Below, piece after piece: positions 9,443-18,033 of a DNA stretch of 64,000 nucleotides. The stretch covers positions 22,059-86,058 of the forward strand of contig JBCFAO010000013.1 in the NCBI GenBank assembly GCA_038562165.1. The letters are read 5' to 3'. This DNA is from WRMS01 sp038562165 (GTDB lineage: Bacteria > Bacillota > Peptococcia > DRI-13 > UBA5745). The translations under genes were made by a program, and so were the position numbers. The notes under the pieces were generated by a model. That model searched no databases, was not told the DNA's origin, and worked only from the letters and a program-made list of their open reading frames with translations. Numbering within the stretch: position 1 is the first letter of the stretch; the number at the start of each line of letters is the position of its first letter.

Positions 9443-9543
9443 AGGACATCACCTTCTATCTGAAATCGGTCTTAATTGAATAGTATCTCTATCCCTTAAA
9501 CAAATAATACCGTTTGATGATGTCCTTGTACAGATTGTTGCGA

Positions 9544-10221
9544 TCAGGAAGTTAAATAACGCTCAAATTTCAAAATACTTTCTTTCGTACCCACAACGGC
9601 GATCAAGTCCTCTGTTTTTAGCTGCAGGCCAGGCATGATTTCCACAATGGTTTCATTGTCCCTGACAATGGCAATGATGTTAAGACCAAACCTTTTGCGA
9701 AATTCCAGTTCAAGAATGGTTTTTCCCTGTAGTTTATTGGACAATCTGATCTCTGAAATCGCGTATTGATCGGAAAGGTCAATATAATCCATGGCCCGGG
9801 GTCTTATCAGCGTATTGGCAAGACGGACAGCCCGGTCCCGCTCAGGGTAAACCACTTCCGCCCCAATCTTCTGTAAAACTCTGCCGTGCTCCGCACTGAT
9901 GGCTTTGGCAATGACCCGGGGCACACCCAGCTCAATCACGTTGAGGGTTGTCAGGATACTGGCTTCCACATGTTCGCCAATACAGACGATGACAGTGCCG
10001 CAATTCTGTATTCCGGCCTCTTCTAATGTTGCTTTGTCCGGTTGGGTGATAACAAAGGCTTGCTGTACCTTGTCTTGAATTTGTCTGACTTTGCTCTCAT
10101 TGTTATCAAGCACCAAAACTTCCTTGCCATTGTCGGCAAGTATCTCCGCCAGGGAAAATCCAAAACGGCCCAGCCCGATGACGCCGAAAGCAATGGTCGA
10201 TTTATAATCCGCCATGTTCAT
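9544..10221 (-). CDS. ktrA: KtrA/TrkA-family potassium channel regulatory subunit
   Basis: A 225-residue RCK protein. The N-terminal Rossmann fold has an intact FGVIGLGRFGFSLAEIL (GxGxxG) motif, acidic VLDNNE at the end of beta-2 and AVGD-like CGTVIVCIGEHVEASI. The C-terminal RCK_C domain (about residues 140-222) ends in DLIAVVGTKESILKFE. It forms the cytoplasmic gating ring of a Ktr potassium uptake system and binds ATP/ADP or NAD(H). It lies 6 bp downstream of ktrB, as the last gene of a four-gene operon. The start may be ATG 10221 or ATG 10215; AGGAGAGA just upstream suits either. Confidence 0.9.
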   Translation of the reverse strand: MNMADYKSTIAFGVIGLGRFGFSLAEILADNGKEVLVLDNNESKVRQIQDKVQQAFVITQPDKATLEEAGIQNCGTVIVCIGEHVEASILTTLNVIELGVPRVIAKAISAEHGRVLQKIGAEVVYPERDRAVRLANTLIRPRAMDYIDLSDQYAISEIRLSNKLQGKTILELEFRKRFGLNIIAIVRDNETIVEIMPGLQLKTEDLIAVVGTKESILKFERYLTS

Positions 10222-10227
10222 TCTCTC

Positions 10228-11529
10228 CTATCCAATGGTGACTCTTTCTTCCGCAAAAGAAAGGTTTGACGAAGGTTTGTATACCCATATGCAAGCCATA
10301 GTAAGCGGACCAAGCCGGCCGATAAACATGGTCAGGCATAAAAGAAGCTTGCTGCTGTCCGCCAGATGCGGCGTGATGCCTGTGGACAGGCCCACCGTAC
10401 CGAATCCCGATACGACTTCAAACAAAACCTGCATGAAGGTGAACTGCGGTTCGATAATGCAGATCAGAAGGGTCATGAAGCAGACGAGGATCGCCGCCAA
10501 AATCGTGACGGTAAATGCCTTCATGATGCTTTCCTGGGGGATTTTGCGCCGGAAGGCCGTGCAATTCCGATTGGTGGCAAAGGCAAGAAGACTTTTGAGC
10601 AAAGTAAAGGCGGTAGTGGTCTTTATGCCGCCCCCTGTGGAACCCGGCGAAGCGCCAATGAACATTAATATAATCAAAATAAACTGCCCCGCAACGGTAA
10701 ATTCGCCAAGGGTGTAAGTGCTGAAGCCCGCGGTTCTGGCAGAAGTGCTCTGGAAAAAAGCCCCCAGCCAAGTTACGTCATCCGTAAATTTCAATAAAAC
10801 CGTTCCAATAGCCAATAAAAAAACCGTCATGGTCAAAACGATCTTGGTATTCATGCTTAATTGCCGCAAAGACCGCTTAAGCAATATCTCCCGGATGACG
10901 TGAAAGCCCAGGCCGCCGAAAATGATCAACCCGCAGGTTGTCAGATTCAGCAGAACATCATCCCGATAGGGAATCAGATTTTGGTAGCCGCCCAGGATAT
11001 CGAAGCCGGAGTTGTTGAAAGCCGCCACGGAATGGAAAGCGCTGATGCCCAGCGCCGATAAAGGCGGATAATCTTGCGAAAATACGATATAGTTGAGGGC
11101 CAGGCCGGCCCCTTCAAAGCACAGCGTCACGATCATAACGGATTTGACCAGCCGCACTATACCTTTAAGCGTATCCAGATTTAAGGATTCTTTCACCAGG
11201 ACCCGCTCTCTCAATCCTATTTTTTTACCTGCCAACAGAATAAAAACAACGCCAATAGAAGTGATACCCAGCCCTCCGGTTTGAATCAACAGCGCAACCA
11301 CAGTTTGCCCAAACACACTAAAATAGTCAGCCGTATCGATGGCGATGAGCCCCGTCACACAAACGGCGCTTGTGGAGGTAAACAATGCATCCACAGGACG
11401 AATGACAACTCCTGGTTCTGCCGAAACAGGCAGAAGCAGCAATACCGTTCCAAGGAAGATCATGGCGGCGAATCCAAGCACCAAGAACCTTCCCGGACTA
11501 AGCCATTTCGCATTCAATAAACATCTCAC
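10228..11529 (-). CDS. ktrB: KtrB/TrkH-family potassium transporter membrane subunit
   Basis: A 433-residue integral membrane protein with four MPM repeats. The four filter loops are visible: TSTSAVCVTGL, HSVAAFNNSGFDILGG, STSARTAGFSTY and EVVSGFGTVGLSTG. A Gly is present at each central position. This is the K+(Na+)-translocating subunit, and KtrA encoded 6 bp downstream is its gating partner. The start is GTG 11529 with GAGGAAAGC before it. It belongs to the operon beginning at 12692, with two further RCK-type genes upstream. Regulation by the adjacent KdpDE-like system is inferred from repeats upstream of the operon. Confidence 0.92.
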   Translation of the reverse strand: MRCLLNAKWLSPGRFLVLGFAAMIFLGTVLLLLPVSAEPGVVIRPVDALFTSTSAVCVTGLIAIDTADYFSVFGQTVVALLIQTGGLGITSIGVVFILLAGKKIGLRERVLVKESLNLDTLKGIVRLVKSVMIVTLCFEGAGLALNYIVFSQDYPPLSALGISAFHSVAAFNNSGFDILGGYQNLIPYRDDVLLNLTTCGLIIFGGLGFHVIREILLKRSLRQLSMNTKIVLTMTVFLLAIGTVLLKFTDDVTWLGAFFQSTSARTAGFSTYTLGEFTVAGQFILIILMFIGASPGSTGGGIKTTTAFTLLKSLLAFATNRNCTAFRRKIPQESIMKAFTVTILAAILVCFMTLLICIIEPQFTFMQVLFEVVSGFGTVGLSTGITPHLADSSKLLLCLTMFIGRLGPLTMACIWVYKPSSNLSFAEERVTIG

Positions 11530-11577
11530 GCTTTCCTCTGTATTTTTAGAACCGGCCTCTACCCTGCCGGCTCCTTT

Positions 11578-12246
11578 TTATGACCTTCCCGTCAGTTTCC
11601 GGATTGCCGGCATTTCCTGCTTGTCTGACGAAATCAGAATCAACACATCACCGGCCAATACCCGCGTGTCCCCCCGGGGGACAATGCTCTGCTCACCCCG
11701 CAGGACACAGCCGATGATTACCTCATGGGGTAAATCAATTTCCCATATTTTTTTGCCTGCAATCGGGGCGTTTTGTGCAATAGGAACCTCGGCAATATTT
11801 AGCCGCCCTTCCCTGATGGGCACAAGGGTGGCAATCCCATGCAAAAGCTGCTGCTGTTCGATGACCCTTGCGATGGAGCTGACCGCACAGATAACGGAAT
11901 CAACCCCCATTTGGTAAAAGAAGGTGGTTTTCTTTGGGTCATTCACCAATGCCACCGTTCTTTTGCCATGAAATTTTTTCTTGCAGAGCTGGCAAGCCAC
12001 AAGGTTATCCGCATCTTTTGAGGTCAGGGCAATAGCCAGCTCCGCATCCTGGGCGCCTGCCTCCTGTAAAATATCCGGTTTTGTACCATCGCCGTGTATC
12101 ACAGTCACAAAATCCATTTGGGCAAGCTCAAGACAATGCTGATGGTTGGCATTGACGATGGTTACCCGGTACCCCATATTATTCAGAATACCGGCAAGGA
12201 AGCGTGATTTCTGGAATCCCCCAATCAGTAAAGCTCTCTTTTTCAT
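11578..12246 (-). CDS. TrkA-like RCK protein with degenerate nucleotide motif
   Basis: A 222-residue protein with RCK_N plus RCK_C architecture. RCK_N keeps the beta-alpha pattern (LLIGGFQKSRFLAGILNNMGYRVTIV, GDGTKPDILQEAGAQDAELAIALT, VALVNDPKK). The canonical GxGxxG is replaced by GGFQKS, so dinucleotide binding may be altered. RCK_C (VPIREGRLNIAEVPI...VLAGDVLILISS) is recognisable. It starts within the last 4 bp of the preceding gene, suggesting translational coupling, and precedes ktrB. It may be an additional or regulatory gating-ring subunit. Role is inferred from family and context. Confidence 0.83.
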   Translation of the reverse strand: MKKRALLIGGFQKSRFLAGILNNMGYRVTIVNANHQHCLELAQMDFVTVIHGDGTKPDILQEAGAQDAELAIALTSKDADNLVACQLCKKKFHGKRTVALVNDPKKTTFFYQMGVDSVICAVSSIARVIEQQQLLHGIATLVPIREGRLNIAEVPIAQNAPIAGKKIWEIDLPHEVIIGCVLRGEQSIVPRGDTRVLAGDVLILISSDKQEMPAIRKLTGRS

Positions 12247-12692
12247 AGCGTTTCTGCCTTCTTATCTGCAAGTTCTTTGATAATCTCTTTGGCGGTGATA
12301 AGTGCCGGACTGAATGCTGGAACAGCAAACTCCTGATATACGCATTCGCGTCCGCAGTCGTTTAATAATGCAACCACCTGTTTAACACCAAATACTTCCC
12401 TGGCAAGCTGCACTACCAGCAGATTGATATTGTCATCATCGGTGGCTGCCACAACCCTGTCGGCCTTGGCCATGTCCGCTTCCTCAAGTAAATGCAGATC
12501 CGTCACATCCCCTGCAATCGTATGTCCGCCAAATAATGGAGGGATCGGTAAAGCATCCTTTTGATTGCCGGAAATGATCAGAACAGAATCCCCTTTGGCC
12601 GACAATAGCTCTGCCAGTGCAGAAGCAAAATCTATATTGCTCGCAATGATCGTATACGAAAGACGCTGTTTCTTTAATTCAAATCGTTTCAT
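12243..12692 (-). CDS. RCK_N-only TrkA-like protein, motif lost
   Basis: A 149-residue protein that aligns with RCK_N only: SYTIIASNIDFASALAELLSAKGDSVLII, then GGHTIAGDVTDLHLLEEADMAKADRVVAATDDDNINLLVVQLA. The glycine-rich loop is absent (ASNIDF in its place) while the GDxTD...AD...A.TDDD.N pattern survives. There is no RCK_C. It is first in the operon and overlaps the next RCK gene by 4 bp; together they look like a split or duplicated TrkA. Their shared loss of the nucleotide motif suggests a structural or sensory role. Start at ATG 12692. Confidence 0.78.
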   Translation of the reverse strand: MKRFELKKQRLSYTIIASNIDFASALAELLSAKGDSVLIISGNQKDALPIPPLFGGHTIAGDVTDLHLLEEADMAKADRVVAATDDDNINLLVVQLAREVFGVKQVVALLNDCGRECVYQEFAVPAFSPALITAKEIIKELADKKAETL

Positions 12693-12757
12693 TTATCCTC
12701 ACGCTCCCTGTGCATGTGGCCGGTAACTCACATAAAATACCTGATCCAACTTCAAAT

Positions 12758-12822
12758 ATCATAATGAAATCGGTGTGAGGACGGTGTGAGGAAGCAAGAA
12801 ACCCTGTGAGAATGTTGTGAGA
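12758..12822 (-). promoter_or_regulatory. Two pairs of 11-bp-spaced direct repeats before the Ktr operon (response-regulator boxes) plus -10
   Basis: TGTGAGG/TGTGAGA occurs at 12774, 12785, 12805 and 12816 (plus-strand reading). Each pair is spaced exactly 11 bp, and the pairs are 20 bp apart between the second and third copies. OmpR/PhoB/KdpE-family regulators bind direct repeats with 11-bp spacing. On the minus strand the promoter-proximal box is followed after about 10 bp by TATGAT (12758-12763), the geometry of an activator-dependent -10 element. The ktr operon starts 66 bp further on. The KdpE-like regulator is encoded immediately upstream. The repeats are seen directly; binding is inferred. 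Confidence 0.6.
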
Positions 12823-12824
12823 AT

Positions 12825-12858
12825 AAAAAAGCCGCTTCGGTTCTGCACCCGAAGCGGC
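12825..12858 (-). terminator. Terminator of the KdpDE-like operon
   Basis: On the minus strand GGCCGCTTCGGG and CCGAAGCGGC form a stem followed by TTTTTTATTC. It ends the kdpDE-like unit just before the repeats that precede the ktr operon. Confidence 0.85.
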
Positions 12859-12872
12859 CTTGGGAAAACCAT

Positions 12873-13574
12873 TTATTCATCTACAAGCCGGTAGCCAACC
12901 CCTATTTCCGTCAAAATATATCGCGGTTTCGCCGGATTTTTCTCGATTTTCCGTCTGAGACCGGCCATCAGCGCCCGCAGGGCCTGGGTGTCGCTGCTAT
13001 AGCCTACGCCCCAAACCTCTTTCAAAATTTGCTTAGTTGTAAGTACCTTGCCGATATTTTTGAAAAGCAGCACCAGCAGATTATATTCCATAGGCGTTAC
13101 ATGGGTTTCCTCGCCCTCGAGATAGATCAACCGCTTGTCCAAATCAATTTGCAGTTCGCCCACCTGCAGGATATTTTGCACTCTGTAACCGCTATTCTGC
13201 CGATATAAATGCCTCAGCGCCACACGGATTCGGGCTAAAAGCTCGGTGGCCGAAAAAGGCTTTGTCAGGTAATCGTCGGCTCCCAAATCCAGCGCCGCCA
13301 CCTTCTCCTTGTCCTGATCACGGGCAGAAACAACAATAATAGGCATTTCCGACCATTCCCGCACCTTTCGGATAACCTCCATACCGTCAAAATCAGGCAG
13401 CCCAAGATCCAGGAGCATCAAGTCAACCGGCTCTGTAATAAGCAGGCTTAAGGCACTCTGGCCGCTGCTGCAAGCAATGTGTTTGAAGTCTTCCGCATCC
13501 AGCGAATAGCAAATAAAATTTCGTATCTGTTTATCGTCCTCAACCACAAGGACATAGGCGTTATATTGATTCAT
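12873..13574 (-). CDS. kdpE: KdpE-like OmpR-family response regulator
   Basis: A 233-residue regulator. The receiver domain has the acidic pocket VVEDD (residues 10-14), phospho-acceptor Asp in LMLLDLGLPDFDGMEV, Ser/Thr in IIVVSARD and Lys in DDYLTKPF. The winged-helix DNA-binding domain (about 135-231) has THVTPMEYNLLVLLF and DTQALRALMAGLRRKIEKNP, and ends with RYILTEIGVGYRLV as in KdpE. Its start overlaps the sensor kinase gene by 14 bp. No kdpFABC genes are present. The neighbouring ktr operon with 11-bp direct repeats is the likely target (inference). Confidence 0.9.
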   Translation of the reverse strand: MNQYNAYVLVVEDDKQIRNFICYSLDAEDFKHIACSSGQSALSLLITEPVDLMLLDLGLPDFDGMEVIRKVREWSEMPIIVVSARDQDKEKVAALDLGADDYLTKPFSATELLARIRVALRHLYRQNSGYRVQNILQVGELQIDLDKRLIYLEGEETHVTPMEYNLLVLLFKNIGKVLTTKQILKEVWGVGYSSDTQALRALMAGLRRKIEKNPAKPRYILTEIGVGYRLVDE

Positions 13575-15132
13575 GATTCCTCACCTCCAAGGGAAGCGTA
13601 AAGGTCACCTCTACGCCGGGGCCATCCATGTGATTGATAGCCTTGATGCTCCCACCGTGGGCTTTTACCACCCCTTCACATATGGCAAGGCCCAGGCCAA
13701 TGCCAAGCTGCGCATCGGCATGCTTAGCCCTCGACGTATAAAACATCTGAAAAATGTTGGGCAAATCGCAATCCGCAATGCCTTCTCCGTGATCACGCAC
13801 CGAAAACACAGCGCAATTCTTATCGGTATCTTTTGTCACAGAAACATTAATCTCATCTTGAGGCACCGTGTGTTTGACGGCATTGTCCAAAAGATTGATA
13901 AGTACTTGCCCGATTAGCTTTGCGTCCATCGGAACCAGCAGCAATTCTTCCGGCACATTAACCGCTATTTCATATTCGGGCCAGCGCCGTGATATATGCC
14001 GGATCGCTGCACCCACAACCTCCTCGGCGGCTTCTTCCTGTTTGTAAAGCACCAGCTTTCCTTCCTGCAGACGGGTAAGGCTTAAAATATTCTCAACCAG
14101 AGAGTACAGCCAGTTTGCATCCTTATGCATCCCTTCCAGAAGCGGGTATCGTTGATCGTCCCTGTCCGTCATATTCAGCAGCATTTCAGCCGTTCCCATC
14201 ATGCCGGAAAGGGGAGTGCGCAAATCGTGGGAAATGGCCCGCAGCAAATTACCGCGATATCTTTCCTGGGCAATATCTTCGTTGAATTTTTGCTGCTGCT
14301 CGGCAGCCCGGAACCTGTCCATCGCAAGGGCGGTACTTTCAATCATGGCACGCAGCATTCGCCTTTGGGATTCGTTCATGGTTTTCGCGGCATCTTTTGG
14401 AATCCGGATGATCCCGAGGGTTGTTTCCCTCCCATAGATAGGCCAATCGTAAAACTCCGTGCCGATATCATAGCCGGTTCGCAGGCCCTCAATCTGGTGC
14501 ATAAGCCCGCTGGCGTCCGGGATTTCACGGCGGATCTGCTTTTCGGGAGAAACCTGCTGGATAAAAGCCGGCTCGGGCTTGCCAGTCCTATCAAAACAAA
14601 GACATCCCGCTTTACAGTGGATCATTTCACTGATCGTACTCGTTGCAATTCCTGCAATATCATAAATATCGGAGGCATCAGTCAAGCGGTTTGTTAACGT
14701 ATACAAAGCCTTTGTTGCGGCCTCTTTTTCACGGGCTCTTATGGCATTTTGATTGGCATGGGTAGTAAGGGCGCTGGTGATCAATGCCGTGATCGTCATA
14801 ATAATAAAAGTGATGATATAGCTGGGAGTATCTATAGCCAGTGAAAAATACGGTTCTGTAAAAAAGAAATTGAATGAAAAAGTAGAAAGGAGAGAGGCAA
14901 GAAAACCGAAGACATAGCCATGGGAAAACCTCGCCGTTAATAAAATAGCGAGAAGGTAGACAATGACTATATCGGTTTCAGGCAGCCCCGCAGCACGAAA
15001 CAAATAACCTATAATGAATGCGGCAATCAGCAAAGCAAGGGTTATTGCCCAGCGATAGGCTACGGATTTGATATTTACACTTCGCCTTATTGTTGCCATA
15101 TATTCGATGATGGGTTTTCTAATACGTTTCAT
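13561..15132 (-). CDS. KdpD-like sensor histidine kinase lacking the KdpD/Usp N-terminal domains
   Basis: A 523-residue membrane kinase. The first 135 residues hold the DUF4118-type four-helix membrane domain (WAITLALLIAAFIIGYLF; FFFTEPYFSLAIDTP is the typical KdpD motif). A GAF-like segment follows, then HisKA with LLRAISHDLRTPLSGMMG (phospho-His in the H-box) and HATPase_c with LINLLDNAVKHT (N box), VRDHGEGI (G1) and GIGLGLAICEGVVKAHGG (G2). Full KdpD is about 900 residues with an ATP-binding KdpD domain and a universal-stress domain; both are missing. It is translationally coupled to the KdpE-like regulator. Signals could be K+ or turgor, by homology only. Confidence 0.9.
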   Translation of the reverse strand: MKRIRKPIIEYMATIRRSVNIKSVAYRWAITLALLIAAFIIGYLFRAAGLPETDIVIVYLLAILLTARFSHGYVFGFLASLLSTFSFNFFFTEPYFSLAIDTPSYIITFIIMTITALITSALTTHANQNAIRAREKEAATKALYTLTNRLTDASDIYDIAGIATSTISEMIHCKAGCLCFDRTGKPEPAFIQQVSPEKQIRREIPDASGLMHQIEGLRTGYDIGTEFYDWPIYGRETTLGIIRIPKDAAKTMNESQRRMLRAMIESTALAMDRFRAAEQQQKFNEDIAQERYRGNLLRAISHDLRTPLSGMMGTAEMLLNMTDRDDQRYPLLEGMHKDANWLYSLVENILSLTRLQEGKLVLYKQEEAAEEVVGAAIRHISRRWPEYEIAVNVPEELLLVPMDAKLIGQVLINLLDNAVKHTVPQDEINVSVTKDTDKNCAVFSVRDHGEGIADCDLPNIFQMFYTSRAKHADAQLGIGLGLAICEGVVKAHGGSIKAINHMDGPGVEVTFTLPLEVRNHESI

Positions 15133-15151
15133 TGCTATTTTAGTGCTCCCG

Positions 15152-16699
15152 TCACGGCAAAATACAGACTCTGTTTCTGCCTTCCATCTTTGCCATATAC
15201 ATGGCCTGATCGGCCCGTTTCAATGCGGAAGAATAGTCCTCATCATCCTTTTTAAAATAGGAAATGCCAATGGACACCGTGGGACTAATCTCGCCGCTGC
15301 CGGCTGCAACTTTTAAAGACGATATGGCTTCCCTGATTTTTTGAGCGAAGGCGTCGGCATTTTCTTCCCTCATCCCGTAAATAATACCGACAAATTCATC
15401 GCCGCCCCAGCGAATCAAGTGGTCTGTACTGCGGATAGTACCGTATACAATGGCCGTTATCTCTTGCAATATTCGATCCCCCACGTCATGACCCCAATTA
15501 TCATTGATTTCTTTAAAATGGTCCAGATCAAACATCAGGATGGCCGGGCTGTTGCCTTCTGTTTTAAACCTCCCGAAAGCCCGCATCAGGCTTTTTACAC
15601 CGTATCTTCTATTGCCGGCGCTGGTGATGGGATCAATGTGCATCTCCGATTCCAGCCTCTCTTCCGCACGCCTGAACCGCCACCTTTGCACCAGCAGGAT
15701 CAGCAGCAGGCAGAAAGCCACAACAAGAATCAAAGCCAATAATAATTTAAAGGCATTCTCTGCCGTCATTTCCCGGCTTCTTTCATTAACCTGAGCAATG
15801 TATTGATCCATCTCATTGAGAGGCATACCCATACCGATGACCCAGTTATAATCCTTATAAAGCTTGACGTAAGAAATTTTTTCCGAAATCCGGTGGCTGT
15901 TCAGTTCTTTAAAATAATATTGGTTAAACAGCTCGCCCTGCTTTTTAATACCCTCCAGCTCCGTAAGAAAATATAAATTACCTTTAATATCCTCTATATC
16001 CGTGGAAAGATACATCCCCTCCGTCTCAGGCAGATTCGGATGAACAAGCCGGATGGCATAGTTTTTGCCGCCTTCATAATTGATAATTTCATTAATCCAC
16101 AGGTAAGAATCATTATCGAATCTCGTCTGCCGGACTCGCCTGCCGATTTCTTCTTTTACGATCTCTTCAATATCCCGGCGGCTAATGCCAAACAGGCAGG
16201 AAAGGTCGCCGTAGGTGATAATTCTGTAATGAGCCAGGTCAGGCTGCAGGCTTTCCAGGGTTGTTTCAATATCTTGAATCAGCAATTCCCTGGGATCATA
16301 GAGAACGCCGCCACTCTTGTTGTCCCAAAGCAAAACTGACCAATAATCATCGCCTTCCTGAAAGTCACTGTGGAACTTAGCCGTCAGGGTCTGGCCAAAT
16401 TCCTTCTCGTCTGCGTATTCTTGACGGCTCAACAGGTCATAGCGGCAGTCTACAATTTCACCATAGCGCTGGTCCTCCAGCCGGCGGTCCAAATCAATCT
16501 CATAAAACAGATTATCGATGGTGCTTTTTAAAAAGGCCTTTTTTAAATCGACAACGATAGCCTCAGTCTCAGTTTGATAAATATCGCCGATTTTATAATA
16601 GGAAGTCAAATAAAAAAAGGTAATCGCAATGCAGATGACGGCAACCAGTGCCGCCGTCAATACGCCATGTCCGGATTCGCGGATTTTCCGCTTCAGCAC
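15152..16699 (-). CDS. Membrane-bound diguanylate cyclase with extracytoplasmic Cache-like sensor
   Basis: A 515-residue protein. TM1 lies at about residues 12-33 and TM2 at about 320-342. Between them is a large extracytoplasmic domain with Cache signatures (DSYLWINEIINYEGGKNYAI, YVKLYKDYNWVIGMGMPLNEMDQYI). The cytoplasmic GGDEF domain has FDLDHFKEINDNWGHDVGDRIL and an intact active site RWGGDEFVGI, followed by VSIGISYF and ADQAMYMAKMEGRNRV. It should make c-di-GMP in response to an external ligand. It starts 20 bp before the KdpD-like gene ends upstream on the same strand, so read-through is possible in either arrangement. No EAL domain is present. Confidence 0.92.
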   Translation of the reverse strand: MLKRKIRESGHGVLTAALVAVICIAITFFYLTSYYKIGDIYQTETEAIVVDLKKAFLKSTIDNLFYEIDLDRRLEDQRYGEIVDCRYDLLSRQEYADEKEFGQTLTAKFHSDFQEGDDYWSVLLWDNKSGGVLYDPRELLIQDIETTLESLQPDLAHYRIITYGDLSCLFGISRRDIEEIVKEEIGRRVRQTRFDNDSYLWINEIINYEGGKNYAIRLVHPNLPETEGMYLSTDIEDIKGNLYFLTELEGIKKQGELFNQYYFKELNSHRISEKISYVKLYKDYNWVIGMGMPLNEMDQYIAQVNERSREMTAENAFKLLLALILVVAFCLLLILLVQRWRFRRAEERLESEMHIDPITSAGNRRYGVKSLMRAFGRFKTEGNSPAILMFDLDHFKEINDNWGHDVGDRILQEITAIVYGTIRSTDHLIRWGGDEFVGIIYGMREENADAFAQKIREAISSLKVAAGSGEISPTVSIGISYFKKDDEDYSSALKRADQAMYMAKMEGRNRVCILP

Positions 16700-16793
16700 C
16701 AGGCTCCACTCCTTTCCCTATCGTCTTACTCTATCAGTTATCAATGCAATCTTCAAGTATCTCGCCCTAGGAAAAAGGGGCAAGAAAAGAGCT

Positions 16794-16819
16794 AAAAAAA
16801 GAGCCGGCGCCTTTGGCTC
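16794..16819 (-). terminator. Terminator after the YqfO-like gene
   Basis: On the minus strand GAGCC-loop-GGCTC is followed by TTTTTTT (16794-16800). The stem is short but GC-rich with a strong T-run. Confidence 0.6.
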
Positions 16820-16917
16820 ATTGACAGCCAATTTGCGCCAGCCCTTGTTGAAAACACGGCTGCAATATAGCATTAAGCGGCAGTGACGGCAGTACAGTAG
16901 CAAGGGTAGTGCGTATA

Positions 16918-17256
16918 CTAATATCCAATGCTTGTGCAATAGAGCGGGATCACATTAATTACCGGCTCTTCATAAGGATGCACTTCCTTTATGGCCTCAA
17001 TCGTCAAATCCACCTTATGACGCAGACAGGTTACTTCTACTTTCAGTTCCGGCTCTGAGCTAACGGTATTCTCCTCGCCGATATAAGGGCTGCTGCCTGA
17101 CAGAGGCCGCCAGCAGCCGGTGACCCTGCTATAAGACAGGCAGCTATCGTAATTGCCGATATGTCCGGCATCTGCCCGGCGCAAAGCCTCTTGCAGTACA
17201 GCCAGGTGAGTTTCCGGGATAAAGATTTCGATTTTACAGTAACGAAATTCATTCAT
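16918..17256 (-). CDS. YqfO/NIF3-type CutA-like domain protein
   Basis: A 112-residue protein. GGGAGGA precedes ATG 17256; the longer TTG-initiated frame contains this ribosome binding site and is rejected. It matches the stand-alone version of the central YqfO domain of NIF3-family proteins: CKIEIFIPETHLAVLQEALRRADAGHIGNYDSCLSYS, GCWRPLSGSSPYIG and the C-terminal AIKEVHPYEEPVINVIPL. The fold is CutA/PII-like and often trimeric. Function is unknown, though the family is linked to metal binding and GTP cyclohydrolase I type 2-like proteins. It has its own promoter and terminator. Confidence 0.87.
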   Translation of the reverse strand: MNEFRYCKIEIFIPETHLAVLQEALRRADAGHIGNYDSCLSYSRVTGCWRPLSGSSPYIGEENTVSSEPELKVEVTCLRHKVDLTIEAIKEVHPYEEPVINVIPLYCTSIGY

Positions 17257-17304
17257 AAATTTTCCTCCCAAGCGCTCTCCCCCAATAGTATTACAGCTAT
17301 CGTT

Positions 17305-17337
17305 ATCATACCAAGTATTTTGTTATTTACAATAACA
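17305..17337 (-). promoter_or_regulatory. Promoter of the YqfO-like gene overlapping a 17-bp palindrome
   Basis: On the minus strand TTGTAA (17327-17332) and TATGAT (17305-17310) are 16 bp apart. The -35 lies inside TGTTATT-TAC-AATAACA (17321-17337), a palindrome with 7-bp arms that could be an operator. Confidence 0.55.
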
Positions 17338-17356
17338 TAAGAAAAATTTATCGATA

Positions 17357-17383
17357 AGCAAAAATACCTTGTTTATTTTTGCT
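17357..17383. repeat. Perfect inverted repeat, possible terminator of the Mo-hydroxylase operon
   Basis: AGCAAAAATA (17357-17366) and TATTTTTGCT (17374-17383) flank a 7-nt loop. It lies 80 bp after the stop of the last hydroxylase gene. The stem is AU-rich with only a weak T-run, so termination is uncertain. Confidence 0.4.
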
Positions 17384-17463
17384 TGACAACAAAAAGAAAC
17401 AAAGTATTTTAGAGATCACTTTGTAAGCGACCGTTTTATCCGTTTTAGCTGTTTTACCGTTTA

Positions 17464-18033
17464 TCAGCTGCGGCCCAGCATAATATCGACGGCCTGGCGA
17501 ACCTCCTGGTAGCTGGTACAGCGGCAGAGATTGGATTCCAGCCAGCTTTCGATCTCATATTCCTCGGCATCCGGCTTTTGATTGGCTAAAGCATGGCAGA
17601 CCATTAAAAAGCCGGAAGTACAGTAGCCGCATTGGAAGGCGTTGGCCTGGACGAAGGCCGCCTGCACCGGGTCGATGTAGCCGCTATCGGCGCCGTTGCC
17701 GCTATCTGCATTGCTGCTGCTGCCGGCGCTGGTGCCGGCACTGCTGGATTTGTTGCTGGTTTTCCCGCCGGAGGCGCCCAGGCCTTCTACCGTCATAATT
17801 TGATGGCCCACAGCCTCCACAGCCAACACCAGGCAGGACTTCACCGGCCAGCCGTCCATAATAACGGTACAGGCGCCGCAGTCGCCGTTTTTGCAGCCCG
17901 GTTTAGCACCGGTCAGCCCCAGTTCCTGCCGCAGCACATCCAGCAATATATCGGCGGGACGGACCATAACCTGACGGGCCAGGCCGTTAACTTGCAGCTC
18001 TATTACACATCGTTCTTCATTATATTCCATCAT
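17464..18033 (-). CDS. [2Fe-2S] subunit of xanthine-dehydrogenase-family Mo hydroxylase
   Basis: A 189-residue small subunit. The plant-type cluster ligands are in GAKPGCKNGDCGACTVIMDG...SCLV and the second cluster ligands in QCGYCTSGF and SNLCRCTSY. Between the two domains is an extra Ser/Gly/Asn-rich insertion at about residues 87-117 (TSNKSSSAGTSAGSSSNADS), absent from typical members of about 155-165 residues. It passes electrons from Mo to FAD. It is the last of three genes, overlapping the FAD subunit gene by 4 bp. Confidence 0.93.
   Translation of the reverse strand: MMEYNEERCVIELQVNGLARQVMVRPADILLDVLRQELGLTGAKPGCKNGDCGACTVIMDGWPVKSCLVLAVEAVGHQIMTVEGLGASGGKTSNKSSSAGTSAGSSSNADSGNGADSGYIDPVQAAFVQANAFQCGYCTSGFLMVCHALANQKPDAEEYEIESWLESNLCRCTSYQEVRQAVDIMLGRS

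Noticed and set aside
17383..17410. Plus-strand promoter TTGACA with TATTTT
   Set aside because: A reasonable match, but no plus-strand gene follows; the next genes are on the minus strand.
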